NCBI GenBank assembly: GCA_964035775.1
Contig: OZ038314.1
Span: 394,936-458,935 of the forward strand
DNA from: Osedax frankpressi
Lineage: Eukaryota > Annelida > Polychaeta > Sabellida > Siboglinidae
Direction of reading: 5' to 3'
DNA: 64,000 nt
Below, piece after piece: positions 33,801 through 40,300 of this stretch. Within the stretch, counting starts at the first letter, position 1, and each line of letters begins with the position of its first letter. The translations under genes were made by a program, and so were the position numbers. Below the pieces are notes generated by a model. It made no database searches. It was not told the origin of the DNA and saw only the letters and a program-made list of their open reading frames with translations.

Positions 33801-36396
33801 AGATAGAGAGTAGAAGGAGAGTTAGAGAGAGATAGAGGGAGAGTTAGGGGTAGAGGGAGAGTTAGAGGGAGAGATAGAGGGAGAGTTAGAGATGGAGTGA
33901 GAGTTAGAGGGTAGAGGGAGAGTCAGAGAGTAGAAGGAGAGTTAGAGGGTAGTGGGAGAGTTAGAGGGTAGAGGGAGAGTTTGAGGGTAGAAGGAGAGTT
34001 AGAGGGAGAGTTAGAGGGTAGAGGGAGAGGTAGAGGGAGAGTTAGAGAGTAGAGGTAGAGTATAGAGGTAGAGGGAGAGTTAGAGGGTAGATGGAGAGTT
34101 AAAGGGGAGAGGGAGAGTTAGATGGTAGAGGGAGATATAGAGGGAGAGTTAGAGAGTAGAGGGAGAGTTAGTGGGAGAGTTAGATAGAGAGTTAGAGGTC
34201 AGAGGGAGAGATATAGGGAGAGTTAGAGGGTAGAGGGAGAGATAGAGGGAGAGTTAGAGGGAGAGTTAGATGGAGAGTTAGAGGGTAGAGGGAGAGGTAG
34301 AGGGAGAGTTAGAGGGTAGAGGTAGAGTGTAGAGGGAGAGGGAGAGTTAGAGGGTAGATGGAGAGTTAAAGCGTAGAGGGAGAGTTAGATGATAGAGGGT
34401 AGAGGAAGATATAGAGGGAGAGTTAAAGAGTAGATGGAGAGTTAGAGGGAGAGTTAGATGGAGAGTTAGAGGGTAGAGGGAGAGGGAGAGCTAGAGGGTA
34501 GATTTAGAGATATAAGGAGAGGTAGAGGGAGAGTTAGCGGGTAGAGGGTAGAGGTATAGTTAGAGGGAGAGATAGAGAGTAGAGGGAGAGTTAGAGAGAG
34601 ATAGAGGGAGAGTTAGGGGGTAGAGGGAGAGTTAGAGGGTAGAGGAAGAGATAGAGGGAGATATAGATGGTAGAGGAAGAGATAGAGGGAGAGTTAGAGG
34701 TTAGAGGGAGAGTTAGAGAGTAGAGGGAGAGGTAGAGAGATATAGAGGGAGAGTTAGAGGGTAGAGGGAGAGTTAGAGGGTAGAGGGAGAGTTAGAGGGT
34801 AGAGGAAGAGATAGAGGGAGATATAGAGGGTAATGGGAGAGTTAGAGGGTAGAGGAAGAGATAGAGGGAGAGATAGATGGTAGAGGAAGAGATAGAGGGA
34901 GAGTTAGAGGGTAGAGGGAGAGTTAGAGGGTAGAGGGAGAGTTAAAGATTAGTGGGAGAGTTAGAGGGTAGAGAGAGTGGTAGAGGTAGAGGGAGAGATA
35001 GATGGAGAGTTAGAGGGTAGAGGGTAGAGGGAGAGTCAGAGAGTAGAGGGAGAGTTAGAGAGTAGATGGAGAGTTAGAGGAGAGAGTTAGAGGGTAGAGG
35101 GAGAGTTTGAGGGTAGAGGGAGAGTTAGAGGGAGAGATATAGGGTAAAGGGAGAGTTTGAGGGTAGAGGGAGAGTTAGAGGGAGAGTTAGCGGGTAGAGA
35201 GTAGAGGTAGAGTTAGAGAGAGATAGAGGGAGAGTTAGGGGGTAGAGGGAGAGTCAGAGAGTAAAAGGAGAGTTAGATGGTAGTGGGAGAGTTAGAGGAG
35301 ATAGTTAGAGGGTAGAGGGAGAGTTAGAGGGTAGAGGGAGAGTTTGAGGGTAGAAGGAGATTTAGAGGGAGAGTTAGAGGGTAGAGGGAGAGGTAGAGGG
35401 TAGAGGGAGAGTTAGAGAGTAGAGGTAGAGGATAGACGGAGAGGGAGAGTTAGAGGGTAGATGGAGAGTTAAAGGGGAGAGGGAGAGTTAGATGGTAGAG
35501 GGAGATATAGAGGGAGAGTTAGAGAGTAGAGGGAGAGTTAGTGGGAGAGTTAGATAGAGAGTTAGAGGTCAGAGGGAGAGTTAGAGGGAGAGTTAGAGAG
35601 ATATAGAGGGAGAATTAGAGGGTAGAGGGAGAGATAGAGGGTAGAGGAAGAGATAGAGGGAGAGATAGAAGGTAGAGGGAGAGTTAGAGGTTAGTGGGAG
35701 AGTTAGAGGTTAGTGGGAGAGTTAGAGGGTAGATGGAGAGTTAGAGGGTAGAGGAGAGTTAGAGGTTAGAGGGAGAATTAGAGAGTAGAGGGAGAGTTAG
35801 AGAGTAAAGGGATAGTTAGATGGAGAGTTAGAGGGTAGAGAGAGAGATAGAGGGAGATATAGAGGGAGATATAGAGGGATAGTTAGAGGGAGAGTTAGAG
35901 GGTAGAGGGAGAGTTAGAGGGTAGAGGGAGAGTTTGAGGGTAGAGTTAGAGGGAGAGATAGAGGGTAGAGGGAGAGTTTGAGGGTAGAGGGAGAGTTAGA
36001 GGAGAGAGTTAGAGGGTAGAGGGAGAGTTTGAGGGTAGAGGGAGAGTTAGAGGGAGAGATAGAGGGTAGAGGGAGAGTTTGAGGGTAGAGGGAGAGTTAG
36101 AGGAGAGAGTTAGAGGGTAGAGGGAGAGTCTGAGGGTAGAGGTAGAGTTAGAGGGTTTTAGGGAGATGTTCTTTTGTGATGATTAATGATAAGGTTAATA
36201 TGGTTAGAAAATGGGAACAAAGAACTATATGAATAAATTAGATGTATAACTTATCTATAATATATAATAATATGTTATTATATATTATATTATTATTATT
36301 AATAATCTATTTTAATAATTACAGTATGGCCATCTGGAAAATGATTCTGAAAAAAGAGGAGTTTTCCCTGCAATCTTTGTTGATACTAGTAAATAA
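2727..36396 (+). CDS. ASAP: ASAP-family Arf GTPase-activating protein (BAR-PH-ArfGAP-ANK-SH3), multi-exon, 5' partial
   Basis: Whole-gene span; exons are listed separately. From 6074 the 25 exons join with matching phase into about 960 residues ending at a TAA. Domain order is BAR (exons to 18142), PH (18585-21182), ArfGAP zinc finger (C-x2-C-x16-C-x2-C, split between 21360 and 24045), ankyrin repeats (25176-29075), a Ser/Pro-rich linker and a C-terminal SH3, which is the order of vertebrate ASAP1/2. The family, by established knowledge, stimulates GTP hydrolysis on Arf GTPases in a phosphoinositide-dependent way and links membrane traffic to focal adhesions and podosomes. The N-terminal part before BAR helix 1 is not seen and probably lies left of the window. 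Most introns are filled by minisatellites. Donors are often GTTAGT. Family assignment is secure; orthology to one vertebrate paralogue is not. Confidence 0.93.
2811..4840. other. ASAP 5' intronic sequence; GC-richer patch 3725-4560
   Basis: Mostly AT-rich. 3725-3900 and 4380-4560 carry several CpG-containing words (CGCCGGCATCG, GTCCCGGCCGTACTTG) and are unlike the surrounding low-complexity DNA. No ORF with family similarity was found there; an unrecognised exon, promoter or old insert is possible. Confidence 0.5.
4845..5690 (+). repeat. 64-bp higher-order minisatellite of AGTATTTGTAT subunits
   Basis: The 64-bp unit (for example starts at 4861 and 4925) is built from about five 12-13-bp subunits such as AGTATTTGTATCT and AGTATTAGTATATATG. 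Roughly 10 units are almost identical; the right end from about 5530 is degenerate. Intronic in ASAP. Confidence 0.93.
5960..6073 (+). other. Coding-like GC-rich stretch upstream of BAR exon
   Basis: Open in the frame of the following BAR exon and in part of another frame, with CpGs unlike introns here. The family should have about 20 residues like FGSNFLSRDNPDLG just before GDAF, and I cannot align it confidently. It may be a longer first part of the 6074 exon. Confidence 0.35.
6074..6135 (+). CDS. ASAP: ASAP BAR exon ([10 protein letters not shown])
   Basis: Encodes [20 protein letters not shown] plus M, matching ASAP1 GTAFVKFSTLTKELSTLLKN. Acceptor TTCGCAG and donor GTTAGT. The join to 8212 reproduces the family spacing exactly. 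The 5' boundary is uncertain, because the preceding 110 bases are also open and GC-rich. Confidence 0.8.
6346..6381 (+). repeat. (TG)n microsatellite
   Basis: About 18 TG dinucleotides in the intron after the 6074 exon. Confidence 0.93.
6757..7207 (+). repeat. 20-bp minisatellite CCTATAACATCTATTGTTTA
   Basis: About 22 head-to-tail copies, with only two base variants seen (near 6807 and 6884). Exact 20-base register throughout. The near identity points to recent expansion. Confidence 0.97.
7308..8165 (+). repeat. C-rich minisatellite CCCTACTACACTACAC
   Basis: 15-16-bp units, nearly free of G on this strand, ending about 45 bases before the acceptor at 8211. AG dinucleotides are almost absent, so the array can serve as a long pyrimidine-rich lead to the 3' splice site. 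Confidence 0.95.
8212..8324 (+). CDS. ASAP: ASAP BAR exon ([10 protein letters not shown])
   Basis: Encodes a segment with [10 protein letters not shown] and [14 protein letters not shown], matching ASAP1 FTLDSLLKGD and KPFDKAWKDYETKF. The acceptor CACCTAG follows a C-rich array. The donor GTTGGT leaves two bases (CT) that join the next exon as CTA (Leu); a donor four bases later would break the frame. Confidence 0.87.
8475..8550 (+). CDS. ASAP: ASAP BAR exon ([10 protein letters not shown])
   Basis: Encodes [20 protein letters not shown] then ISPAE, matching ASAP1 TKIEKEKREHAKQHGMIRTE. It is the basic, charged third BAR helix region. Acceptor TTAACAG; donor GTTTTA. A 9-bp minisatellite starts about 10 bases into the next intron. 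Confidence 0.92.
8560..9895 (+). repeat. 9-bp minisatellite TATACCTCT
   Basis: About 148 copies, with variants TATACTTCT and TAGACCTCT in clustered patterns. The unit length is a multiple of three, which creates long artefactual minus-strand frames of Lys-Arg-Tyr-Lys and Ile-Arg-Gly repeats. It fills the intron between two BAR exons. Confidence 0.97.
9949..10002 (+). CDS. ASAP: ASAP BAR exon ([10 protein letters not shown])
   Basis: An 18-codon exon, [18 protein letters not shown], matching ASAP1 IAEEMEKERRLFQLQMCE. Acceptor TTCACAG; donor GTAACC. It is squeezed between two large minisatellites (8560-9895 and 10016-13185). Confidence 0.92.
10016..10510 (+). repeat. 13-bp minisatellite CCTAGTACAATAG
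   Basis: About 38 copies starting 13 bases after the donor at 10003. It merges without a break into the 28-bp array on its right, which contains the same 13-mer. Confidence 0.95.
10510..13185 (+). repeat. 28-bp minisatellite with CCTTCCCAAACATA core
   Basis: The unit is CCTTCCCAAACATA followed by CCCTAGTACAATAG. Occasional units lack the first half, showing the older 13/14-bp repeat. About 95 units. Intronic in ASAP, between BAR exons. Confidence 0.96.
13211..13296 (+). CDS. ASAP: ASAP BAR exon ([10 protein letters not shown])
   Basis: Encodes [20 protein letters not shown] then IEFNCIQS, matching ASAP1 [20 protein letters not shown]. It starts at phase 0 after acceptor TTTTAG and ends with two bases (AA) before GTTAGT; these join the next exon's T as Asn. 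Confidence 0.93.
13300..14740. other. AT-rich ASAP intron sequence
   Basis: No gene seen. A short degenerate repeat of ATTGTACTCC(CC/TA)-type words at about 14180-14320. The rest is AT-rich. Confidence 0.6.
14748..14800. repeat. (TA)n/(TATACACA)n microsatellite
   Basis: TA run broken by ACAC words. Confidence 0.85.
15322..15400. repeat. Short TGTACA-rich repeat
   Basis: About 80 bases of CTGTACA/TTGTACA words, same motif as the large array at 660-1556. Palindromic core. Confidence 0.75.
15508..15763 (+). repeat. 9-bp minisatellite GCTTTAGAA / GCTCTAGAA
   Basis: About 28 copies in ASAP intron DNA. Three-periodic, so plus and minus frames (Ala-Leu-Glu, Ser-Lys-Ala) stay open without being genes. 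Confidence 0.95.
15800..17120. other. AT-rich ASAP intron sequence
   Basis: No exon or RNA recognised. Confidence 0.6.
17128..17210. repeat. (TA)n microsatellite
   Basis: About 40 TA dinucleotides with one TG interruption. Confidence 0.95.
17535..17960 (+). repeat. 11-bp minisatellite ACTATATCTCT
   Basis: Degenerate 10-12-bp units up to about 25 bases from the acceptor at 17985. Free of AG for long stretches. Intronic. Confidence 0.9.
17986..18142 (+). CDS. ASAP: ASAP last BAR exon ([10 protein letters not shown])
   Basis: Encodes [20 protein letters not shown] through [14 protein letters not shown], the C-terminal BAR helix (ASAP1 FFQDGLKTADKLKQYIEKLA). The acceptor is TATAG at 17981-17985, chosen over the AG at 17995-17996 by frame and homology. 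Donor GTTTCT. Confidence 0.92.
18190..18465 (+). repeat. 23-bp minisatellite (TTTCAAGTTTATATTTCTAT core)
   Basis: About 12 copies filling the short intron before the PH exon. Variants ATTAA/ATTAC at the unit end. Confidence 0.93.
18585..18779 (+). CDS. ASAP: ASAP PH domain exon 1 ([20 protein letters not shown])
   Basis: 65 codons. A Ser/Gly-rich lead is followed by HQLQGNK and [20 protein letters not shown], then TISHSD, matching the ASAP1 PH start ([31 protein letters not shown]). It ends at GAC before GTTAGT. The last 24 exon bases and this donor are repeated many times in the following intron. Confidence 0.95.
18756..20000 (+). repeat. Minisatellite made from the PH exon end and its donor site
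   Basis: Units carry TACTTTACCATCTCCCACTC plus CGAC and GTTAGTAGAACCC. The first 24 bases equal the last 24 bases of the PH exon and GTTAGT is its donor. Spacing is about 70 bp for roughly the first nine copies (GAC-GTTAGT kept). It then becomes 57 bp for about nine copies in which the junction reads GATGTTAGT. The 57-bp part stays open in one frame as the 19-residue repeat [19 protein letters not shown], which I read as an artefact. Confidence 0.93.
20000..20300 (+). repeat. Degenerate C-rich tail of the PH intron array
   Basis: Words such as CCCTATATCCCTACTTCA, continuing the previous array with poor periodicity up to about 45 bases from the acceptor at 20346. Confidence 0.8.
20347..20394 (+). 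CDS. ASAP: ASAP PH domain exon 2 ([10 protein letters not shown])
   Basis: 16 codons, [16 protein letters not shown], matching ASAP1 [16 protein letters not shown]. Acceptor TTTACAG; donor GTAAAT. Phase 0 on both sides. Confidence 0.95.
20687..20738 (+). CDS. ASAP: ASAP PH domain exon 3 ([10 protein letters not shown])
   Basis: Encodes [17 protein letters not shown], matching ASAP1 PNAEDKKSFDLISHN. Acceptor TTCATAG; donor GTAAGT; ends with one base. Confidence 0.9.
20914..20962 (+). CDS. ASAP: ASAP PH domain exon 4 ([10 protein letters not shown])
   Basis: Encodes [15 protein letters not shown], matching ASAP1 [15 protein letters not shown]. Acceptor TTTCAG; donor GTACGT. The join with the previous exon adds about two residues compared with ASAP1. 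Confidence 0.93.
21182..21360 (+). CDS. ASAP: ASAP PH end and ArfGAP start ([20 protein letters not shown])
   Basis: Begins [14 protein letters not shown] (the PH C-terminal helix), then a linker, then [15 protein letters not shown], the first half of the ArfGAP zinc finger with its first two Cys. ASAP1 has AWISVLTNSK and RLPGNDICCDCGSS. The acceptor CACTAG joins AT+G as Met. Donor GTCAGT. Confidence 0.96.
21395..24036 (+). repeat. C-rich minisatellite CCTACACCTACCTTAA
   Basis: About 2.6 kb of 11-17-bp units (CTACACCTACCTTAACC, TATACCTACCTTACCC) between the two halves of the ArfGAP zinc finger. Virtually no G, hence no AG, right up to the acceptor TTCACAG at 24044. Confidence 0.95.
24045..24178 (+). 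CDS. ASAP: ASAP ArfGAP catalytic exon ([10 protein letters not shown])
   Basis: Encodes [20 protein letters not shown] then [18 protein letters not shown]. It completes C-x2-C-x16-C-x2-C. The Arg in GVHR is the family's arginine finger (ASAP1 CSGIHREMGVHISR), so GAP activity is expected. Acceptor TTCACAG; donor GTAAGC. Confidence 0.97.
24187..24516 (+). repeat. Pyrimidine array (TCCATCTCCCTC)
   Basis: Six- and twelve-bp units of T and C with few A and almost no G (only two CAGTCGC interruptions). It fills the intron between ArfGAP exons and ends in the acceptor TTCCAG. Mirror-like polypyrimidine DNA of this kind can form a triplex. Confidence 0.95.
24521..24609 (+). CDS. ASAP: ASAP ArfGAP exon ([10 protein letters not shown])
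   Basis: Encodes [18 protein letters not shown] then a Lys/Pro stretch to PDSD, matching ASAP1 LAKNVGNNSFNDIMEANL and TPSSDM. The donor GTTAGA splits ATG (Met), completed by G in the next exon. The acceptor sits at the end of a pure pyrimidine array that serves as its polypyrimidine tract. Confidence 0.95.
24815..24990 (+). repeat. 16-bp minisatellite GATCATTTGAATCTTA
   Basis: About 11 copies, alternating GAATCTTA and GAAACTTA endings. Intronic in ASAP. Confidence 0.93.
25176..25356 (+). CDS. ASAP: ASAP ArfGAP end and ankyrin start ([10 protein letters not shown])
   Basis: Encodes [16 protein letters not shown], then [20 protein letters not shown] and [10 protein letters not shown], matching ASAP1 EYITAKYVDHRF, LNELLEAIKSRDLLALIQVY and AEGVELMEPL. 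One leading base completes Met. Donor GTGCAA. Confidence 0.94.
25392..25540 (+). repeat. 19-bp G-rich minisatellite GGAGGGTAGTAGGGTAACA
   Basis: About 8 copies soon after the donor at 25357. G-rich on the sense strand, unlike the C-rich array that follows in the same intron. Confidence 0.92.
25690..27056 (+). repeat. CACACCC-rich array (TAAGCCACACCC)
   Basis: Units of 12-18 bp; between about 26100 and 26640 they form a higher-order unit of roughly 100 bp (TTCTTTAAACCACACCCTAC, TCTAAGCCACACCCCTCCTC). Ends at the acceptor of the ankyrin exon at 27060. Confidence 0.92.
27060..27205 (+). CDS. ASAP: ASAP ankyrin exon ([10 protein letters not shown])
   Basis: Encodes [27 protein letters not shown] and TGDNVLHR, matching ASAP1 ETALHLAVRT, LVDFLVQN and GNTVLHY. 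The acceptor CACTAG follows a CCACACCC-rich array. Donor GTCTGT; ends with two bases. Confidence 0.94.
27249..27278. repeat. (TA)n microsatellite
   Basis: 15 TA dinucleotides. Confidence 0.9.
27696..27834 (+). CDS. ASAP: ASAP ankyrin exon ([10 protein letters not shown]), original copy
   Basis: Encodes [20 protein letters not shown] then [14 protein letters not shown], matching ASAP1 SKPECLKLLLRSKP and AGETALDIAKRL. Acceptor TTGACAG; donor GTTAGT after GATGTG. An almost identical exon lies at 43717-43855, outside the gene; this copy joins in phase on both sides. Confidence 0.95.
27835..27945 (+). repeat. 13-bp array GTTAGTGGGCGTG beginning at the donor
   Basis: The intron starts GTTAGTGGGCGTG and this unit is repeated about 8 times, with the variant GTTAGTGTGCCTG. 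Each unit restores GTG-GTTAGT, the junction at the exon end (GATGTG before GTTAGT). Confidence 0.9.
28092..28795 (+). repeat. 12-bp minisatellite GTTAGTGAAGTA
   Basis: About 58 copies. Each carries GTTAGT, a frequent donor hexamer in this locus. Open frames (Ser-Glu-Val plus, Thr-Asn-Tyr-Phe minus) are artefacts of the 12-bp period. A diverged relative is at 44255-44985. Confidence 0.95.
28815..28945 (+). repeat. Tandem GTGATTAGTAAAGTAATTGT array
   Basis: About four 30-bp units just before the acceptor of the acidic exon at 28956. Confidence 0.85.
28956..29075 (+). CDS. ASAP: ASAP ankyrin end, acidic segment (DQSDDELDG)
   Basis: Encodes [20 protein letters not shown] and [14 protein letters not shown], matching ASAP1 CEDLLSQAKS, VEYEWNL and EEIDESDDDLDD. 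The donor GTTAAT at 29076 joins in phase 0 with 29350. Reading on reaches a stop within seven codons. Confidence 0.88.
29350..29452 (+). CDS. ASAP: ASAP linker exon ([10 protein letters not shown])
   Basis: Encodes [20 protein letters not shown] and a basic/Ser stretch [13 protein letters not shown]. Two donors give the same phase: GTCATT at 29408 and GTTTTT at 29453. I chose the longer form because the extra 45 bases are GC-rich like exons here. Either could be used. This linker is not conserved in sequence across the family. Confidence 0.72.
29592..29642 (+). CDS. ASAP: ASAP linker exon ([10 protein letters not shown])
   Basis: Encodes [16 protein letters not shown], a Ser/Thr and basic segment. 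Acceptor CCATAG; donor GTTTGG. Phase agrees with both neighbours. No domain recognised. Confidence 0.7.
30552..30603 (+). CDS. ASAP: ASAP proline motif exon ([10 protein letters not shown])
   Basis: Encodes [17 protein letters not shown], with a short proline motif like the APPLPPR motif of ASAP1 that is an SH3 ligand there. Acceptor GTGTAG; donor GTAAGT. Phase agrees on both sides. Confidence 0.75.
30693..30814 (+). CDS. ASAP: ASAP linker exon ([10 protein letters not shown])
   Basis: Encodes [20 protein letters not shown] then [20 protein letters not shown] resembles GHKRTLSD in ASAP1. Acceptor TTCCAG; donor GTTTAC. Ser/Pro-rich and probably unstructured. Confidence 0.78.
30848..30906. repeat. 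(TA)n microsatellite with TATG
   Basis: TA run with TATGTATA interruptions in an ASAP intron. Confidence 0.88.
31376..31453 (+). CDS. ASAP: ASAP proline-rich exon ([10 protein letters not shown])
   Basis: Encodes [20 protein letters not shown] then NSERF, in the frame required by the neighbours; it resembles ASAP1 PRVLPKLP and LRKTDHLSL. Acceptor AAAAG is weak. Donor GTAACA. A different frame gives a longer open stretch that does not fit the phase. Confidence 0.72.
31930..32024 (+). CDS. ASAP: ASAP linker exon ([10 protein letters not shown])
   Basis: Encodes [20 protein letters not shown] then [17 protein letters not shown] is a likely basophilic kinase site by motif only. Acceptor GTTAG; donor GTTTTT; joins the SH3 exon in phase 0. 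Confidence 0.72.
32415..32985 (+). repeat. 12-bp minisatellite TATTGCTATATT(C/G)
   Basis: About 47 copies directly upstream of the Pro-rich/SH3 exon acceptor (TTCGTAG at 33003). All three plus frames are open because of the period. The array is AG-free. Confidence 0.95.
33004..33435 (+). CDS. ASAP: ASAP Pro/Thr-rich segment and SH3 first part
   Basis: 144 codons, GC-rich compared with everything around it. The first part is Pro/Thr/Ser-rich with [14 protein letters not shown], a short duplication ([16 protein letters not shown]) and [10 protein letters not shown]. Then SH3: [20 protein letters not shown] through RDDDEWW, the classical ALYxY region (Tyr kept, Cys at the second aromatic position) and the EWW motif. 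The donor GTTAGT follows the two Trp codons. Confidence 0.92.
33440..36150 (+). repeat. Purine-rich minisatellite GAGAGTTAGAGGGTAGAGG
   Basis: 2.7 kb of 12-19-bp units (GGGAGAGTTAGA, GGTAGAGG) filling the SH3 intron from just after the donor GTTAGT. Nearly free of C on the sense strand. Each GTTAGA resembles donors used elsewhere in this locus (24610 and the MMP donor at 39705). Confidence 0.95.
36325..36396 (+). CDS. ASAP: ASAP SH3 C-terminal exon and stop
   Basis: Encodes [20 protein letters not shown] then TSK and TAA, matching ASAP1 IGHIEGQPERKGVFPVSFVH. It completes the SH3 fold at the extreme C terminus, as in ASAP1/2. Acceptor TTACAG. It is parted from the first SH3 half by a 2.9-kb intron made of purine-rich repeats. 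Confidence 0.95.
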   Translation, partial: YGHLENDSEKRGVFPAIFVDTSK

Positions 36397-36835
36397 ATAT
36401 AAAGAATAGTAATGCGAGAGCAAAGCATGACGATTTACAATAGATTCATGTTTTATTCACTCTTTTATTTGTGATAAATCGACGGAATTTCAGTTCCTAT
36501 AGGTATTTTTTTTATATTCTCAATCTTTTTTGATTTCTCCCTTTCTAATTTGGAATATTTGTTATGAAAATATTACCTATATTATTTATTTACCATTATA
36601 TTTTACATTGGATTTGCTTTTGCAATGAATTCCCATCTTTTATACCTTTTTATATTTAATCTACTTACAAATTTTATTTATACATAGCATATGTTATACA
36701 TTATGTATGAGCATTTACCTTAACATTTTTATAATTGTTGTTTTTACGGAAACTTTCTATTTTTATATGTAATTGTTATTTTTGAGTGTAAAGAATACTG
36801 CAAACATTTTAATATCACTTTATTCGTTATCGTCA

Positions 36836-36845
36836 AATAAATAAA
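36836..36845 (+). terminator. Candidate poly(A) signal of ASAP
   Basis: Two overlapping AATAAA hexamers about 440 bases after the ASAP stop, followed within 30 bases by a GT-rich stretch (TGTTTGCATCGGTGTTTTG). The hexamer is common by chance in AT-rich DNA; the GT-rich element raises confidence. Confidence 0.45.
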
Positions 36846-37085
36846 TATGCGGCTAATGTAGCAATGTTTGCATCGGTGTTTTGATACTCTACACAGTTAC
36901 TGATTGGTCGATAGAGTGATATTAGGTGTTGTTAAATGGAAGTACTATATAAGTTTGAGTTTATTTTTTACATCCCAAGAAATATTTGGATATGTTTCTC
37001 GGATATCTTCTATTAGCCTGTGAATTTGAATATATTTTATTAAAACATATTTAATACCAAATTATTTATATTTTCTGAAAAAGAC

Positions 37086-37091
37086 TTTATT
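37086..37091 (-). terminator. Candidate poly(A) signal of MMP
   Basis: AATAAA on the minus strand about 60 bases after the MMP stop; another at 37036-37041. Both lie in the 755-base gap shared with the ASAP 3' UTR. Confidence 0.4.
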
Positions 37092-37150
37092 CCAAAAATT
37101 GAATGTCTTTTTCAAAGTGATTATTTTTAAATCTATATTTAATATCTTTA

Positions 37151-37377
37151 TCAATTATTAATATGATATGCATAAACTTCTACACTATCACACACCGTCA
37201 TGTCCCTGTTCAGTCTGTAGTACTTTTTGCCAGAAAAGAAGTAGGTGTTCTTGAAAAATTTGCTGTAGAAAGCTCCGGTAAGATTGTTGGTTTTCAAGTG
37301 CTTGAAGGGAGATCTACTCTTCGGTACCGGTGATTTTGAGTGACCTCGGCTTCGCGAGTACTCGTAATACCGGTTAT
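37151..37377 (-). CDS. MMP: MMP exon 12, hemopexin blade 4 and stop
   Basis: [20 protein letters not shown], then [20 protein letters not shown] and [20 protein letters not shown] to a TGA. Cys476 should pair with Cys295. Acceptor TGTAG. Confidence 0.94.
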
Positions 37378-40300
37378 CTACACGAGTGAGCTAACGTTAA
37401 CATTAATTACTTTAAACAAATAATTCAATACTCGACTATTCCGTAACAGAAGAAGAAGATTGAATATAGTTTTATAAGATATCTGATTAACCAAATAATT
37501 CGCCTATAAAATGATTAGAATTGGTCTCGGGTGAGATACTCATTAGACTAGATAGTAAGTTCTGACCACTAACTCTTCACGAAGTATGTCTTATTGTCTC
37601 TACGGTTAACGAAAGCCGCATCCAAGTTGTTTGGAATTCCTGGGAACCCGCAAGAAATTTTCCTAGGATATCCTTTAACTAGGTTTCTTCCTTCGAAACG
37701 ATAGTAATTACTTCCCTGTAGGTAGTGGATGGAAAATAGTTTATTACGTTTGCATATATCCCATTTAGAATATTCACATTCGAAAAATACCTTGGATAAG
37801 AATATTCTATAAAATGCAATATCAGAACTTATCTTAACCTATGTTCACTTACTCACTTTATTATTCTGCATTCGCATATTAGCAAATAGCCAAACAATAC
37901 AGATTGTATATTTTTGCAGTCTTTTACCTCAAACGTAGTCTCCGTAGCTATCTATTAAAAGATTACATTCGTATTGTGAGTTACCTTGAAGAAATAGACT
38001 CTGGCTTTTCTTCCGGAAGCAGCTTTCCACAGTAGAGCTGCGTCGATATTGTTTGGAAGTCCCCTCCATCCATCCGAAATTGATTGTGTCTTCACTGGAG
38101 CGTGTATGGACCTCTGAAACTCGAAGAAGTGACTTCCTGCGAAGAAGGTCGATATAGAGAGTCTAGTTATATTTATAATCAACGAGTAGTAATTTTTATA
38201 TTTAACAGATCACATATGATTTGATATATTAAATCCAAAACTTGATGTTTTTAATAGAATTGTTATAATAATTATACCTCTAAATCCATATGGTTTTCCA
38301 TCTGTTCCGGAAGTCACTGCATCCAATTTTCCGTCACGGCATTTGTTGAAACTTCCTGTACCTTAAATAAAGATGATACAATAGTGAACATAGCGTATCT
38401 TGTATCTCGTATGAGACACGAGACATATCACAGGAGTGTTTTATGTTTCGTGTGATATGCAACTATACAAAGATATATTAAACTAGATCCATAATATGGA
38501 TTTACCCTCACTCCCCAAATTAATTATTTATTTTAATATTAATAACATTGTTGACCACTACTAATTTCGTATTTGTCTATAGATAATAATTATAGTTCAT
38601 CTATATTATCTAACGAATACATATCGTGTATGCATACATATCATTATTTGTAATCTATAAAATATCCTCCCTCTCCCATGTCGAACAGAGTAGTTATTGT
38701 AGAACCTTGAGTGGTTCTCTCGGTAGTGCGTTCGGTGGTACGCTTGGTTGTAGATTCGGTAGTGGCACCGGATTTCTTACCTGTAAAGTATATTACCTAT
38801 TGTTGATATATATATATTCGAGTAGTTATTGTTTCATTTTATGATCATAGTATAAATTAATTTAGTTATGTTTGATACGCACTACGAAGTATTTAATAAA
38901 ATATATATTATGATAATCCATATAATGCGGTTTTTAAATTGATCTAGAAGGTATTACAAATCATTTATTGAGTATTCAGGGGTCGATTAGTATTTACCAT
39001 TGTATGCATGCACGTACTAACCGTAAAGTGCCTGGATTCCTTTAATATCATCGGCGTAGAGCTTGAAGTGGGGATCGAATTTCTTATAACGCGGAGCCAT
39101 CACAGAATTGATGTTCTTCGAATGACGCAGACCCAGCGAATGTCCGAATTCGTGAGTCATCACCTGCAACAGGTTGTACGAGTCTGCGGAGTGCGGTGGG
39201 GTTAGGGTAGGTCTTCGTAAAGTTTATTAAAATACCAGCGGAATATAATGATATGGCGTTTAAATACATTTACTGCGACTAGGTTATTATATATACGTGT
39301 ATAATTAGTGTAAATTAAGATATTCGCTAATATATAACATATAGATAATTGATTAGATATTCTAGTTAACTGTATAATCAGTTGATATGTTTTTGAAACT
39401 AACGGCGAACATTGCCTCGTCCTTTTTTCAACCATAATTCATCATCGTCGAAGTGGGCATCTCCTCTGATAGGCTTATCTATAAGTTGTGCGAACGGGGA
39501 CATCATAAAGCAACTGATACATTAAAGAATATCACTTTCAATAATATTGATTTATATTAATTTAACTATAAAATTACTGAATGTTATTACGCATATGTTA
39601 TAAATTGTGATATATTAGATTTGTTAAAATAATATATATACATAAATAGTATATAATATATATCGTATATGATGAGTAATCAGAGTATAGTAATAGTATT
39701 CTAACTATCGTCGTTAGGGAAGTAGGCGTGGGCGAGTGTGTGACCGGGGCCGTCAAATGGAGAACTATCTCCGTGATCCTTGACCACGAATGAGATCTCG
39801 ATATCAGCTTGACCTCTATACAAACGCCTAAAACTCAGTTTCGTAACATCGCCCCAGTACTACAAAGACAACATCAAGTTTACCTTATTATATAAGTGAA
39901 TACTTTATTAATATAACTTGGAGTATTGTAACTATTTATAATAACTTGTATATAGTGATTATATTAGGTGTATACTAAATGTGACGATTATATAATCATT
40001 TATGTAGGCTAAATATATTTAATGAATATTTTAAATGTAAGATATTTGACTACAGATATGTATTATGAAAATTATTTATTCATATAGTAAAAATCAAGAT
40101 TTTATAATATTAAGGATATATATATATATATATATATCATGAATATATACAATTACCATTAATCTTAGATTGTATTGTCAAATACAAATGAAACTAATAA
40201 AACAATTTTTATATTCCAATATTCAAAAATAAAAATAGATCAATTCTATATTAATATTAATAAAGCGATTATTTAGCAAATTGCTCATTTATTTCATATT

